This document shows, piece after piece, positions 45,021 to 53,187 of a DNA stretch of 64,000 nucleotides. The notes under the pieces were generated by a model. The model ran no database searches, was not told the origin of the DNA, and worked only from the letters and a program-made list of their open reading frames with translations. The stretch spans positions 35,223 to 99,222 of the forward strand of contig CAJTMW010000004.1 in assembly GCA_910577275.1 (NCBI GenBank), read 5' to 3'. This DNA is from an uncultured Lachnospiraceae bacterium. Its GTDB lineage: Bacteria > Bacillota > Clostridia > Lachnospirales > Lachnospiraceae. The position numbers were made by a program, and so were the translations under genes. Positions within the stretch are counted from its first letter, which is position 1; each line of letters starts with the position of its first letter.

Positions 45021-46133
45021 TCAGTAAATCTGCTCGTTCTGCCTGTGGATTTCAGGAGCCTCGTATTTATCCATAAAATCCTCCCCCAGAAAAATCTTTT
45101 CTTTTGCAAAGGTAATCGCTGACGGCACGGTAAAGACAGTGACAACCCTGTCAAAAACCAGATTTTTCACAAAATTTAATATTTCCATGGGAAATTTCCC
45201 GTCCAGTATAATATGCTCAGGAAACAGTTTCTTATAATCCAGTACGTCTCTGGGGTGCGGTTTGATAAGAATCTGCGCTTTCCTGCCCTCAATCTTCCCG
45301 TATTCCTCAATAATATCCCTGAAAATCCGCTCTCTTGTGCCAAGGTCGCACAAGGGCTCCGACAGCACCAGCACCTTATGCTCGTGCCCCTCCCCGGAAG
45401 AAAGCTTTTCCTCCAGCTCCTTAAGGTTATCCAGAAAAACCGACACAAGCGTCACTTTCTCTTTTTCTCCCAGACTCTGCGTCAGCTCCCGTCTCGGCTT
45501 CTCGATATATTTCGGGCACCGGTATTCCAGAACCGAGATATCGTTCACCTCCATATCCAGACAATACTTCGCATACCCGTTCTGGATAAAAATCAGGTTT
45601 CTTTCTGCCATCCAGGCTTTCAGTCTGAAATGCCCCCTGTTGTCGTATCGGGCAGTATCATAATAGCGGATGCAGTCAAGCCCGTCCTCTAAGGCATGAT
45701 AAGGAATCTTATAAGCGTTCAGGTAATAGCCGATGGGGTCGGAGTCGCAAAACACATAAATATCCTCATACTCCCGCAAATCCACAGGCACAAAAGGCGC
45801 CTGCAGCCGTCCCATCATTTTGGTATACTTTATCCGGGCAAGCATGTTCAGCGCAAGGTTTCCCCTGTCCCTATGGAAACGCGAAAGCTCAGAGAAAAAG
45901 CTCTCCGGCTTTTCGTCATAGGAAATAACCTCCGCAAAAAGCCCGGAGGAAATCGCCCGCTCCCGCAGCGAGCCGAAATCGTTTGACAGCGAGCTCAGCA
46001 TCAGGGATGCCTGTCCTCTCAGCGCCCCCTCCCCGCTTTCAGGGAGATTCAATTCCTTCAGGCAGGCGATGTAAGCGTGATAATAGGTGTGGCAGATATA
46101 GATTCTTTTTTTTGATTTGATTACTTTTTTCAA
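45021..46133 (-). CDS. GT52-like glycosyltransferase, candidate nonulosonate (sialyl-type) transferase
   Basis: A GT-B-like protein of about 370 residues. YICHTYYHAYIACL at the N terminus and ILIKPHPRDVLDYKKLFPEH followed by FPMEIL near residue 300 resemble GT52 and related bacterial sialyltransferases, in which the HP motif binds the CMP moiety. It is divergent from, and adjacent to, genes that make a CMP-nonulosonate, which supports that donor. The start is decided by the ribosome site: AAGGAG lies eight bases before a TTG at 46133 but only two before the in-frame GTG at 46139. No membrane segment is seen; it should act at the cytoplasmic face. Confidence 0.65.
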   Translation of the reverse strand: MKKVIKSKKRIYICHTYYHAYIACLKELNLPESGEGALRGQASLMLSSLSNDFGSLRERAISSGLFAEVISYDEKPESFFSELSRFHRDRGNLALNMLARIKYTKMMGRLQAPFVPVDLREYEDIYVFCDSDPIGYYLNAYKIPYHALEDGLDCIRYYDTARYDNRGHFRLKAWMAERNLIFIQNGYAKYCLDMEVNDISVLEYRCPKYIEKPRRELTQSLGEKEKVTLVSVFLDNLKELEEKLSSGEGHEHKVLVLSEPLCDLGTRERIFRDIIEEYGKIEGRKAQILIKPHPRDVLDYKKLFPEHIILDGKFPMEILNFVKNLVFDRVVTVFTVPSAITFAKEKIFLGEDFMDKYEAPEIHRQNEQIY

Positions 46134-46148
46134 CCTCACAACTCCTTC

Positions 46149-46213
46149 AGATAACAGAAACTTACATTACAGGTTATCTTATCATAGTTTTTTGTTTGAT
46201 TGCAATGTATAAT
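46149..46213. promoter_or_regulatory. Divergent control region with an inverted repeat
   Basis: AGATAAC (46149-46155) and GTTATCT (46173-46179) form an inverted repeat with a 17-base centre, a possible operator. A perfect TATAAT at 46208-46213 faces the CMP-nonulosonate operon, but its -35 region is weak. On the minus strand, TTGCAA and TAAGAT with an 18-base spacer could serve the GT52-like gene. A regulator acting at this dyad is a guess. Confidence 0.4.
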
Positions 46214-46274
46214 GGTGTATACTTACCATACGGAAGTCAAAGCGTCACTGTTCAGAGAAAGGAACTCAGTAAAA

Positions 46275-46973
46275 ATGAGCGGCAAAAACCTTGCAATGAT
46301 TACTGCCAGAGGCGGCAGCAAACGTATTCCACGGAAAAACATCAAAGAATTCTGCGGCAAACCTATTATTGCCTATACGATAGAAGCGGCAAAGTCCTCC
46401 GGCGTTTTTGAGGAAATTATGGTTTCAACCGACGATGAGGAGATTGCCCGGACGGCCCGCCTGCTTGGCGCAAATGTTCCCTTTTTCCGTTCAGCGGAAA
46501 ATTCCGGCGATTATGCCTCCACTGACGATGTGATTATGGAGGTGCTGCGCGCCTACCAGAAGGCAGGGCGGGAATTTGACGCTTTCTGCTGCCTTTATCC
46601 AACCGCCCCGTTTTTGAGCGGGAGGCGGCTTCGGGAGGCTATGGAGCTGCTGAAAGAAGCGGACAGCGTTATGCCTGTGGTTCCCTTTTCCTATCCGCCT
46701 CAGCGGGGGCTTGTTATAAATGACAGGGGGTATGTGGAACGGCAGTTTCCTGAATACGCCAATGCCCGCAGTCAGGACCTTCCCAAAATTTACCACGACT
46801 GCGGCCAGTTTTACGCCTGCCGAACCGACGCTTTCCTGCAGGCCCAGACTACCGACGTGCCCCGTCTTTTGCCCTTAATCCTGACGGATTTGGAGGTGCA
46901 GGACATTGACACGCCCGAGGACTGGACGCTGGCGGAAATGAAGTACCGGCTCCTTCACGGAGAAAATATTTGA
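46275..46973 (+). CDS. pseF: CMP-nonulosonate cytidylyltransferase (PseF/NeuA-like)
   Basis: A 232-residue cytidylyltransferase that activates a nonulosonic acid with CTP. MITARGGSKRIPRKNIKEF is the CTP-binding signature. YPTAPFLSGRRLREAMELL and YHDCGQFYACRTDAFL are typical of the PseF (pseudaminate) branch rather than long NeuA forms. The start is the ATG at 46275, behind AAAGGA; the 25 residues possible upstream are not conserved. It opens the rightward operon with PLP decarboxylase, PseI-like and PseG-like genes. The PseF assignment is favoured by the PseG-like gene, but a related nonulosonate is possible. Confidence 0.88.
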   Translation: MSGKNLAMITARGGSKRIPRKNIKEFCGKPIIAYTIEAAKSSGVFEEIMVSTDDEEIARTARLLGANVPFFRSAENSGDYASTDDVIMEVLRAYQKAGREFDAFCCLYPTAPFLSGRRLREAMELLKEADSVMPVVPFSYPPQRGLVINDRGYVERQFPEYANARSQDLPKIYHDCGQFYACRTDAFLQAQTTDVPRLLPLILTDLEVQDIDTPEDWTLAEMKYRLLHGENI

Positions 46974-46986
46974 GAGAGGTTTAATC

Positions 46987-48270
46987 ATGGAACGACTGCA
47001 GACACCCTTTTTCAGAATCAGGGAAAAGGATTTATTATACGATATTTCTCTTTTAAAAGAAGCCCTCTCCAAAAACTGGGGTAATTATATTGCGGGCTAT
47101 TCCGTAAAAACCAACTCCCTGCCATGGCTTCTTTCCTATTTAAAGGCGCAGGGCTTTTATGCGGAGGTGGTATCAAAGTCCGAATACGACCTGGCAGTAC
47201 GGCTTGGCTTTCCGGACAGGCATATCATTTACAACGGCCCCATCAAGGAGAAAGACATATTTGAGGAGGTTCTTTTATCCGGCGGCTACGTAAATCTGGA
47301 CTCCGGCTACGAGCCCGGCTGGCTGGAGGAATTAAGCGGACGCTTCCCTGACCGGCATTTTTCCGTGGGGCTTCGGGTCAACTGCGATATTGCCTCCCTG
47401 TGCCCGGAAGAAACCCTTGTGGAGGAGGAGGGCGGCAGGTTCGGCTACTGCTATGAAAACGGAGTGCTGGAAGCCGTCATAAAAAGGCTGTCAGGGCTTC
47501 CCAACGTGAAAATAGCAGGGCTTCACCTCCATTCCTCCACCCAGTCCCGGACGGTACATGTTTACGGCGCTCTGGCAAAAATGGCGGTTCGGATTGCCCG
47601 GGAATACGGCCTTACTCTCGACTATGTGGATATGGGCGGCGGTTATTTCGGCGGGAGAGACGACAAGCCGGATTACCGGGATTACTTCCGGGAAATCTGC
47701 AGGGAGCTTTCCGCATTCTTTTCCCCCGAAAAAACCAAAATTATTGCGGAGCCCGGCGTTTCCCTGATTTCAAGGGCGACCACCTTTGAAACCACCGTCC
47801 TTGATGTGAAGGATATCCGGGGGAGAAAATTCGTGGTAACGGACGGGAGCCGGACGAATTTAAATCCGCTGGTGACCCGGCATGTTTATCCCCATCATAT
47901 ACAGTATGTTTCCGACACGTCTGTCAGAAATAAGGAACACGACCAGTGGATTTGCGGAGCCACCTGCATGGAGTACGACAGGCTTTTTGAAATTGTTGAC
48001 GATACCGCCCTCATTCCGGGGGATAGAATTATCTACGATACTGCCGGCGGCTATACCATGTGCCTGAACCCTCTGTTCATCAACTATTTTCCGGCGGTTT
48101 ATGTTGAACATACGGACGGCGCCCTTTTTACCGCAAGGCAGGCCTGGTCAAACGATGAGTTTATGATGAAAAATTATACGGAACCGGCATACGGGCGGAC
48201 TACCCTGCCGGAAGATACAAACGAAAAGCATGAGCGCGAAGCCGGGAAAGAGAGGAAAACCAATGAATAA
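46987..48270 (+). CDS. PLP-dependent decarboxylase of the alanine-racemase fold (LysA/ODC-like)
   Basis: A 427-residue fold-III PLP enzyme. The PLP lysine is Lys41 in GYSVKTNSLPWLL. HLHSSTQSR near residue 185 and the glycine-rich phosphate loop DYVDMGGGYFGG follow. EPGVSLISRATTFETTV and CGATCMEYDRLF near residue 325 carry the active-site cysteine and aspartate of diaminopimelate/ornithine decarboxylases. Its place between the cytidylyltransferase and the nonulosonate synthase is not part of the known pseudaminate route. It may supply an amine or amino-acid substituent for the sugar; that is inference. A general lysine or polyamine role is unlikely given the operon. Confidence 0.85.
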   Translation: MERLQTPFFRIREKDLLYDISLLKEALSKNWGNYIAGYSVKTNSLPWLLSYLKAQGFYAEVVSKSEYDLAVRLGFPDRHIIYNGPIKEKDIFEEVLLSGGYVNLDSGYEPGWLEELSGRFPDRHFSVGLRVNCDIASLCPEETLVEEEGGRFGYCYENGVLEAVIKRLSGLPNVKIAGLHLHSSTQSRTVHVYGALAKMAVRIAREYGLTLDYVDMGGGYFGGRDDKPDYRDYFREICRELSAFFSPEKTKIIAEPGVSLISRATTFETTVLDVKDIRGRKFVVTDGSRTNLNPLVTRHVYPHHIQYVSDTSVRNKEHDQWICGATCMEYDRLFEIVDDTALIPGDRIIYDTAGGYTMCLNPLFINYFPAVYVEHTDGALFTARQAWSNDEFMMKNYTEPAYGRTTLPEDTNEKHEREAGKERKTNE

Positions 48271-49324
48271 GGAAATCAAAATCGGAACACGAACCATCAG
48301 CGAAACATCCCCTGTTTTTGTGGTTGCGGAAATGTCCGGCAATCACAATCAGGATTACGGGCGGGCAATAGAGCTTATCCATGCGGCAGGAGAAGCCGGC
48401 GCGGACGCTGTAAAGCTGCAGACCTACACCGCCGACACCATGACCATCGACTGCGACGACCCGGCTTTTCAGATACACGAAGGCACCATCTGGGACGGCG
48501 TCACCCTTCACCAGCTTTACTCCGAGGCTTACACCCCCTGGGAATGGCAGTCCCGGTTAATGGAGGAAGCAAACAAACTGGGAATGGAATGCTTTTCCGC
48601 CCCCTTCGATTTGACCTCCGTTGATTTTCTGGAAAACTTAAATGTACCTGCCTACAAGATTGCCTCCTATGAAATCAACGACATTCCCCTGATTCGAAAG
48701 GTGGCAAGACTCCACAAGCCTGTGATTCTCTCCACAGGGGTGGCATATCCCGAAGACATCGAGCGGGCCTTTGCCGCCTGCCGGAAGGAAGGGAACGAGG
48801 ATATTATTCTTCTTAAATGCGTGTCCGCCTACCCTACGCCTTACGAGGAGGTAAATTTGCGGGTTATTCCCACACTGGCAAAAACCTACGACTGCCTTAC
48901 CGGCATTTCCGACCACACCATGGGAACCATCGTCTCCGCGGGCTCCGTTGCCCTGGGCGTTAAAATGGTGGAAAAGCATCTCACCCTAAGGCGGGCCGAC
49001 GGCGGGCCGGACAGCGCCTTTTCCATGGAGCCGGAGGAATTTGCCCGGATGGTAAAGGACATCCGCATTATGGAAAAAGCCTTAGGAAGCGATATCTATC
49101 AGCTTACCGACACTCAGAAATTAGAGCACGGCGGCTCCCGCTCTCTTTTCGTGGTGGAGGACATTGCGGCAGGGGAACTCCTTACCCCCCAAAATATCCG
49201 TTCCATCCGCCCCGGAAACGGGCTCTGCGGGCTGCATACCATGCATTATGAAGAAGTGCTTGGCAAAAGGGCAAGAACCTTCCTTAAGAAAGGAACTCCG
49301 CTTCAATGGGAACTTATCAGTTAA
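48263..49324 (+). CDS. pseI: Nonulosonic acid synthase (PseI/NeuB-like)
   Basis: A 353-residue NeuB-family synthase that condenses phosphoenolpyruvate with a 6-carbon amino sugar. VVAEMSGNHNQDYGRAIEL, DAVKLQTYTADTMTID and SEAYTPWEW match the PseI branch. PAYKIASYEINDIPLIRKV and GISDHTMGT line the barrel. The C-terminal SAF (antifreeze-like) domain, SLFVVEDIAAGELLTPQNIR, caps the partner subunit. The start is the ATG at 48263, behind AGAGGA, overlapping the decarboxylase stop by eight bases. Substrate is predicted as the PseG product. Confidence 0.9.
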   Translation: MNKEIKIGTRTISETSPVFVVAEMSGNHNQDYGRAIELIHAAGEAGADAVKLQTYTADTMTIDCDDPAFQIHEGTIWDGVTLHQLYSEAYTPWEWQSRLMEEANKLGMECFSAPFDLTSVDFLENLNVPAYKIASYEINDIPLIRKVARLHKPVILSTGVAYPEDIERAFAACRKEGNEDIILLKCVSAYPTPYEEVNLRVIPTLAKTYDCLTGISDHTMGTIVSAGSVALGVKMVEKHLTLRRADGGPDSAFSMEPEEFARMVKDIRIMEKALGSDIYQLTDTQKLEHGGSRSLFVVEDIAAGELLTPQNIRSIRPGNGLCGLHTMHYEEVLGKRARTFLKKGTPLQWELIS

Positions 49325-50556
49325 TTTATATCAGGACAGACGGAAATAAAGAGATTGCATCCGGCCATTTGACACGCTGCCTGTCGATTGCTCTTGCATG
49401 CAGGAAGCTTGGCATGGCCGTGCATTTTCTGGTTTCTGATGAAGAAAGCCTTGCACTTCTTTCGGATATCTGTGAAAACCTGTACGGACAGGGGAACCCT
49501 TCCCTGTCCCTGCCGGTTTCTGAAAAGGAGCCTTCTTCCCTCCTGCCTGCCTCTGCGGCGGAAAAGCCGTTTTCCGTCTCACGGCTGCAAACCGCTTCCT
49601 ACAATCATTTGGAACAGGAGCTGCCGGAGCTGACCGCCCTGCTTTCGTCGCAGATTTCCAGAGAATCGTCCTCTTTGTTCCGCACCTTTTCCGGCTCCGG
49701 CAAAACCGACACTCCTGTCACAACAGCGAAGCCCGTTATCCTTCTGGACTCCTATTTTGTAACGGAGCCCTATTTATCGGCCTTAAAGCCTCTTGCAAAA
49801 GTCGCTTACCTTGACGACCTGCGTCTTTTTGACTATCCTGTTGATTTGCTCATCAATTACGACGTCATTCCCGATTCGGAGCTTGCTGCTTACCGCCTGT
49901 CCTATCAAAACGCCGGTCAGCTTCTTTTAGGCGCCGCCTACACGCCCCTTCGCAGTCAGTTTCAGGGAAAGCAGATTTCCGTGAAAAATCAGGTGAAAAA
50001 CATATTGATTACCACCGGCGCAAGCGACCCCCGGCATTTTTGCCTCGCCTTTATCAATAAACTGACATCGCCTGAGCTTTCAGATGCTTTCGGCCCATCC
50101 GGCGTCGTATTTCATATGGTGATAGGAAAGTTAAACACGGATAAGACCGCTCTTTACCGGCTGGCCGGGGAACTGCCCTTTGTCCGGCTGCACGAAAGCG
50201 TGGCCGACATGGCATCTCTCATGCTTAACTGTGATTTCGCCATATCCGCCGCCGGAACCACCTTATACGAGCTCTGCGCCCTGGGCGTCCCCGCCGTCAG
50301 CTTTACCATGGCGGACAATCAGGTAATCTCCGCAAAGGCATTTGCGGCGGCCGGGGCAATCCCCTGCGCCGGCGATATCCGTGAAAATCAGGATGAGGTT
50401 CTTAATGCGGTTTTTCAGCTTATGAAAGATTATTCTTCCGATGATTCTTATGGTAAGAGAAAATCCGCACAGACAGCCATGCGCAGGCTGGTTGACGGAA
50501 ACGGCGCGTTGCGCATCGCCCGGGCGCTCAAAAATCAAAATTTTAAAAATTTTTAA
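49306..50556 (+). CDS. pseG: UDP-sugar hydrolase PseG-like, with a long loop insert
   Basis: A 416-residue GT-B-fold protein similar to PseG, which removes UDP from UDP-2,4-diacetamido-trideoxy-altropyranose in pseudaminate synthesis. YIRTDGNKEIASGHLTRCLS at the N terminus holds the catalytic His, and ISAAGTTLYELCALGVPAVSF in the second domain binds UDP. Typical PseG is about 270-350 residues. The extra length is a Ser/Pro/Glu-rich segment around residues 60-135 between early strands. It overlaps the synthase gene by 19 bases and ends the operon. PseB-, PseC- and PseH-type genes are not adjacent. Confidence 0.83.
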   Translation: MGTYQLIYIRTDGNKEIASGHLTRCLSIALACRKLGMAVHFLVSDEESLALLSDICENLYGQGNPSLSLPVSEKEPSSLLPASAAEKPFSVSRLQTASYNHLEQELPELTALLSSQISRESSSLFRTFSGSGKTDTPVTTAKPVILLDSYFVTEPYLSALKPLAKVAYLDDLRLFDYPVDLLINYDVIPDSELAAYRLSYQNAGQLLLGAAYTPLRSQFQGKQISVKNQVKNILITTGASDPRHFCLAFINKLTSPELSDAFGPSGVVFHMVIGKLNTDKTALYRLAGELPFVRLHESVADMASLMLNCDFAISAAGTTLYELCALGVPAVSFTMADNQVISAKAFAAAGAIPCAGDIRENQDEVLNAVFQLMKDYSSDDSYGKRKSAQTAMRRLVDGNGALRIARALKNQNFKNF

Positions 50557-50564
50557 AAAGAGTA

Positions 50565-50595
50565 TTGACCTTATACTAAGTATATCCCTTACAGT
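50565..50595 (+). promoter_or_regulatory. MerR-type promoter with a 19-base spacer and internal dyad
   Basis: TTGACC (50565-50570) and TACAGT (50590-50595) are 19 bases apart. That is longer than the usual 17 and characteristic of promoters activated by MerR proteins. The spacer holds the near-palindrome TATACTAAGTATA. The gene downstream encodes a MerR protein, so autoregulation is likely. Confidence 0.65.
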
Positions 50596-50665
50596 CACCT
50601 TATCAAAAACAAGTTGACTTCCATTAGCAGCCATTTTCAGAGTCTATGAAAGGAGGGCGGTATCA

Positions 50666-51496
50666 TTGACTATCAATGAACTGGAAAGCCGGACAGATAT
50701 TACAAAACAGAATATCCGTTTTTATGAAAGGAAAGGACTGCTCCACCCGTCGAGAAACGAGGTAAACAATTACCGGGAATATACGGAGGAGGATTTTCGG
50801 ACACTCCAGACAATTAAAGTCCTGCGGAAGCTGGATTTTTCCATAGAGGATATCCGAAATATCCTTTCAGAAGAAACTCCCCTTGACGTTTCTCTCGAGC
50901 AGCACCTGAAAGACCTGCAGCAAAGGCAGCAGGAGCTTGACGCCTGTATTGTAATCTGCAAGGGACTCCTTGGAAGCGATATCAGGTCGCTGGATGTAAA
51001 TGACACTCTCTATAAAATGGAAGCTATGGAAAGAAATGGAGGGAAATTTATGTCAATTATTCAGGATTACAAAAAATTTGCAGTATCGGAAGGTAAAAAA
51101 CGCTTTTCCTTTAAGCCGGACACCATGGTGCGCAGCACCGACGAGTTTACGGAAGCGCTTCTTCAATACGCCAGTGAAAACGATTTGAATCTGGTAATCA
51201 CGAAGCCCGGCATGTCGCCGGTCTTTGAAATCGACGGACTTGAGTACACGGCTATGCGTACCTTTGACCGCTTCGGCGCGACCGTCAACTGCCGCCTCAC
51301 CCACCCGGAAGACGTGGAGACGAAGGATATCCCGAAAGCGCGCAGGATGCTGTACCGGTTCCTCCGCAGCCCGCTTTTTATTGCCGTCATCCTGCTAGTG
51401 TATCTGGCAGTCACCAGACAGAGCCTTTGGGCCGCCCTTTTAGTGGGCGCGATTATTCTCCCTTATCTGTTCTGGATGTTTCCGCGGTTCAAGTAA
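50666..51496 (+). CDS. MerR family regulator with a C-terminal membrane segment
   Basis: A 276-residue regulator. The N-terminal MerR helix-turn-helix (INELESRTDITKQNIRFYER, then YREYTEEDFRTLQTIKVLR) occupies residues 1-70 and a dimerising coiled coil about 75-125. The C-terminal half is a soluble domain followed by one or two membrane helices (LFIAVILLVYLAVTR and AALLVGAIILPYLFWMF, residues about 235-272). Membrane-bound MerR proteins are uncommon and suggest sensing at the membrane. The start is a TTG at 50666, eight bases after AAAGGAGGG. It lies after the nonulosonate operon with its own MerR-type promoter. The signal and further targets are unknown. Confidence 0.87.
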   Translation: MTINELESRTDITKQNIRFYERKGLLHPSRNEVNNYREYTEEDFRTLQTIKVLRKLDFSIEDIRNILSEETPLDVSLEQHLKDLQQRQQELDACIVICKGLLGSDIRSLDVNDTLYKMEAMERNGGKFMSIIQDYKKFAVSEGKKRFSFKPDTMVRSTDEFTEALLQYASENDLNLVITKPGMSPVFEIDGLEYTAMRTFDRFGATVNCRLTHPEDVETKDIPKARRMLYRFLRSPLFIAVILLVYLAVTRQSLWAALLVGAIILPYLFWMFPRFK

Positions 51497-51559
51497 AATA
51501 TACCGCTTGTTTTACCGTGCTTTCGTCCCTTGGCATCTGCCCATCCGAAAACACTCTCA

Positions 51560-53059
51560 TCATGTGCTCTTATCTGACGACACTTTTACGGATTCCAGTC
51601 CGTAAAACCGGCAAAGCCCTCTGTTTTCCCAGTCCTGCGGGTCTTCTTTGATATCGGAAAAATAAAGAAGCGCCGGCCGGGCGGGGAGGGGCTCTACCGT
51701 GATATTCTTTTCCCCGCTGTGATAAAGCTCCATCCTCTCATGTAAGGCGTCCCCGTAGGCCTTTGCGCTGCCGTTCGACAAATCTGTCAGCGCAGATGAA
51801 AAAACAAAATAGTGTGGCTCAGGTATAACGGTAATCACCGATGCCATTCCAAAAAACAAAATGCAGCCCAGCACACACCAGATTTCGCTTGCTGTAAAAC
51901 CGGCCTCCTCTTTTTTACCGACTCTTTTCCTCACCCAGCCGGTCACATAGCCTGTGCACAGGGTGAGCACCAGAATAAACATGGTGAAAGTAAGCGCCTG
52001 TAATCTGGCGGCGGCGATATTCCCCACCGCAAAAAGGGACGGCGTCATCATCGCCGAAACCAGACAATAACCAAAGACCACCACAATTAAAGGATAGCGG
52101 AACTGGAACTCGGTCTTTTCCGTCATGTGCCAGAAAAGCGGCACCAGTAAAACGATGAGCAAAATTACCGGCCAGCCAAACCACTCTCCAAGGCAGTAGT
52201 CCAGACAATAATAAAAGGAAACCAGCACGGCCTTCACCGGATTCATTCCGCTTGCGCCTTCCGCCCGCACCCAGTTTCCGGGCGCCGCAACGTTCAGCAC
52301 AAATCCCAGGAAAAATGCCGCCATGGGCATGATAAGCCGCCCGTATTCCTTCCACTTCTTATGATAAAAGAGAAATCCTGCCGCCACAGTAAGGACTATC
52401 GCCACATTCAGCGCCGTAAGCTGATTACCTCCCCCTGTGAAAAATCCAAGGAGCGAAACCATGACGATTTTCAGCTTTTTACTTTTCCCCTTATCACAGG
52501 CAATGGATATCAAAAGTCCGTAAAAAAACAGAGACATGCCGTGGACAAACATATAATTTACCGCGCCGCAGTACCAGTAAAACGCCTCCACTCTGCCTAC
52601 CATACATTGTACCGTGACAAACAGCATCGCCATTACAGCGCACCGGCTCACATATTTGTCCGCCTTGAACACCTTTACAAAAACGGTTCTTAAAAGCCAG
52701 GCGGTTGAAAAGCTGAGCATGGCAAGCATTATCCAGACTGTGAGCACGTAAAAACGCTCCCCGAAGCTGCTGGGCGGAATCGCCATCAGAAAATTGGAAG
52801 TAAAATAGCCCATCCAGGTTATCCAGTCCTCTACTCCCCGCAGCACCCCGGCCCAGAGTGCGCTGAAAATATTGTGGCCGGCAACCCACGCCTGCCTGCA
52901 GTTATTGCCGATAGTATAGTCGTCCGCGCTGGGATAGTTAAACCAGCCTATCCAGAGAAGCGGTATCAGGCTTACCAGATAGACGCCCGTAAGAAAAACG
53001 GACAGCGTCTTCGGAGTGAGCCATTTTGACAGCTTTTCATTTATTTTCTCAATTTTCAT
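51560..53059 (-). CDS. DUF6056-type membrane protein
   Basis: A 499-residue protein with about twelve membrane helices. GWFNYPSADDYTIGNNCRQAW near residue 40 carries the Asp-Asp pair in the first outside loop that typifies DUF6056 and GT-C-like proteins, and GVEDWITWMGYFTSNFLM follows. A role in adding sugars to surface polymers is suspected for the family but not proven. It is monocistronic, transcribed leftward from a promoter that diverges from that of the next membrane protein. Confidence 0.75.
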   Translation of the reverse strand: MKIEKINEKLSKWLTPKTLSVFLTGVYLVSLIPLLWIGWFNYPSADDYTIGNNCRQAWVAGHNIFSALWAGVLRGVEDWITWMGYFTSNFLMAIPPSSFGERFYVLTVWIMLAMLSFSTAWLLRTVFVKVFKADKYVSRCAVMAMLFVTVQCMVGRVEAFYWYCGAVNYMFVHGMSLFFYGLLISIACDKGKSKKLKIVMVSLLGFFTGGGNQLTALNVAIVLTVAAGFLFYHKKWKEYGRLIMPMAAFFLGFVLNVAAPGNWVRAEGASGMNPVKAVLVSFYYCLDYCLGEWFGWPVILLIVLLVPLFWHMTEKTEFQFRYPLIVVVFGYCLVSAMMTPSLFAVGNIAAARLQALTFTMFILVLTLCTGYVTGWVRKRVGKKEEAGFTASEIWCVLGCILFFGMASVITVIPEPHYFVFSSALTDLSNGSAKAYGDALHERMELYHSGEKNITVEPLPARPALLYFSDIKEDPQDWENRGLCRFYGLESVKVSSDKST

Positions 53060-53083
53060 GCTAAAATCCTCCGATATTTATAC

Positions 53084-53112
53084 ATGGTATCACGAGAAGA
53101 AATGCCGGTCAA
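53084..53112 (-). promoter_or_regulatory. Promoter of the DUF6056 gene
   Basis: Read on the minus strand: TTGACC (53107-53112), a 17-base spacer and TACCAT (53084-53089). The -35 is good and the -10 weaker. It is ten bases from the divergent promoter at 53122. Confidence 0.45.
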
Positions 53113-53121
53113 GAAATGAAC

Positions 53122-53150
53122 TTGAAAAAACGCCTGTAAGCGGATATACT
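53122..53150 (+). promoter_or_regulatory. Promoter of the 53188-55372 gene pair
   Basis: TTGAAA (53122-53127), a 17-base spacer and TATACT (53145-53150). Transcription would start about 30 bases before the gene at 53188. Confidence 0.6.
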
Positions 53151-53187
53151 GTTAAATACAATCCTTACCAATGGAAAGGCATATTTT

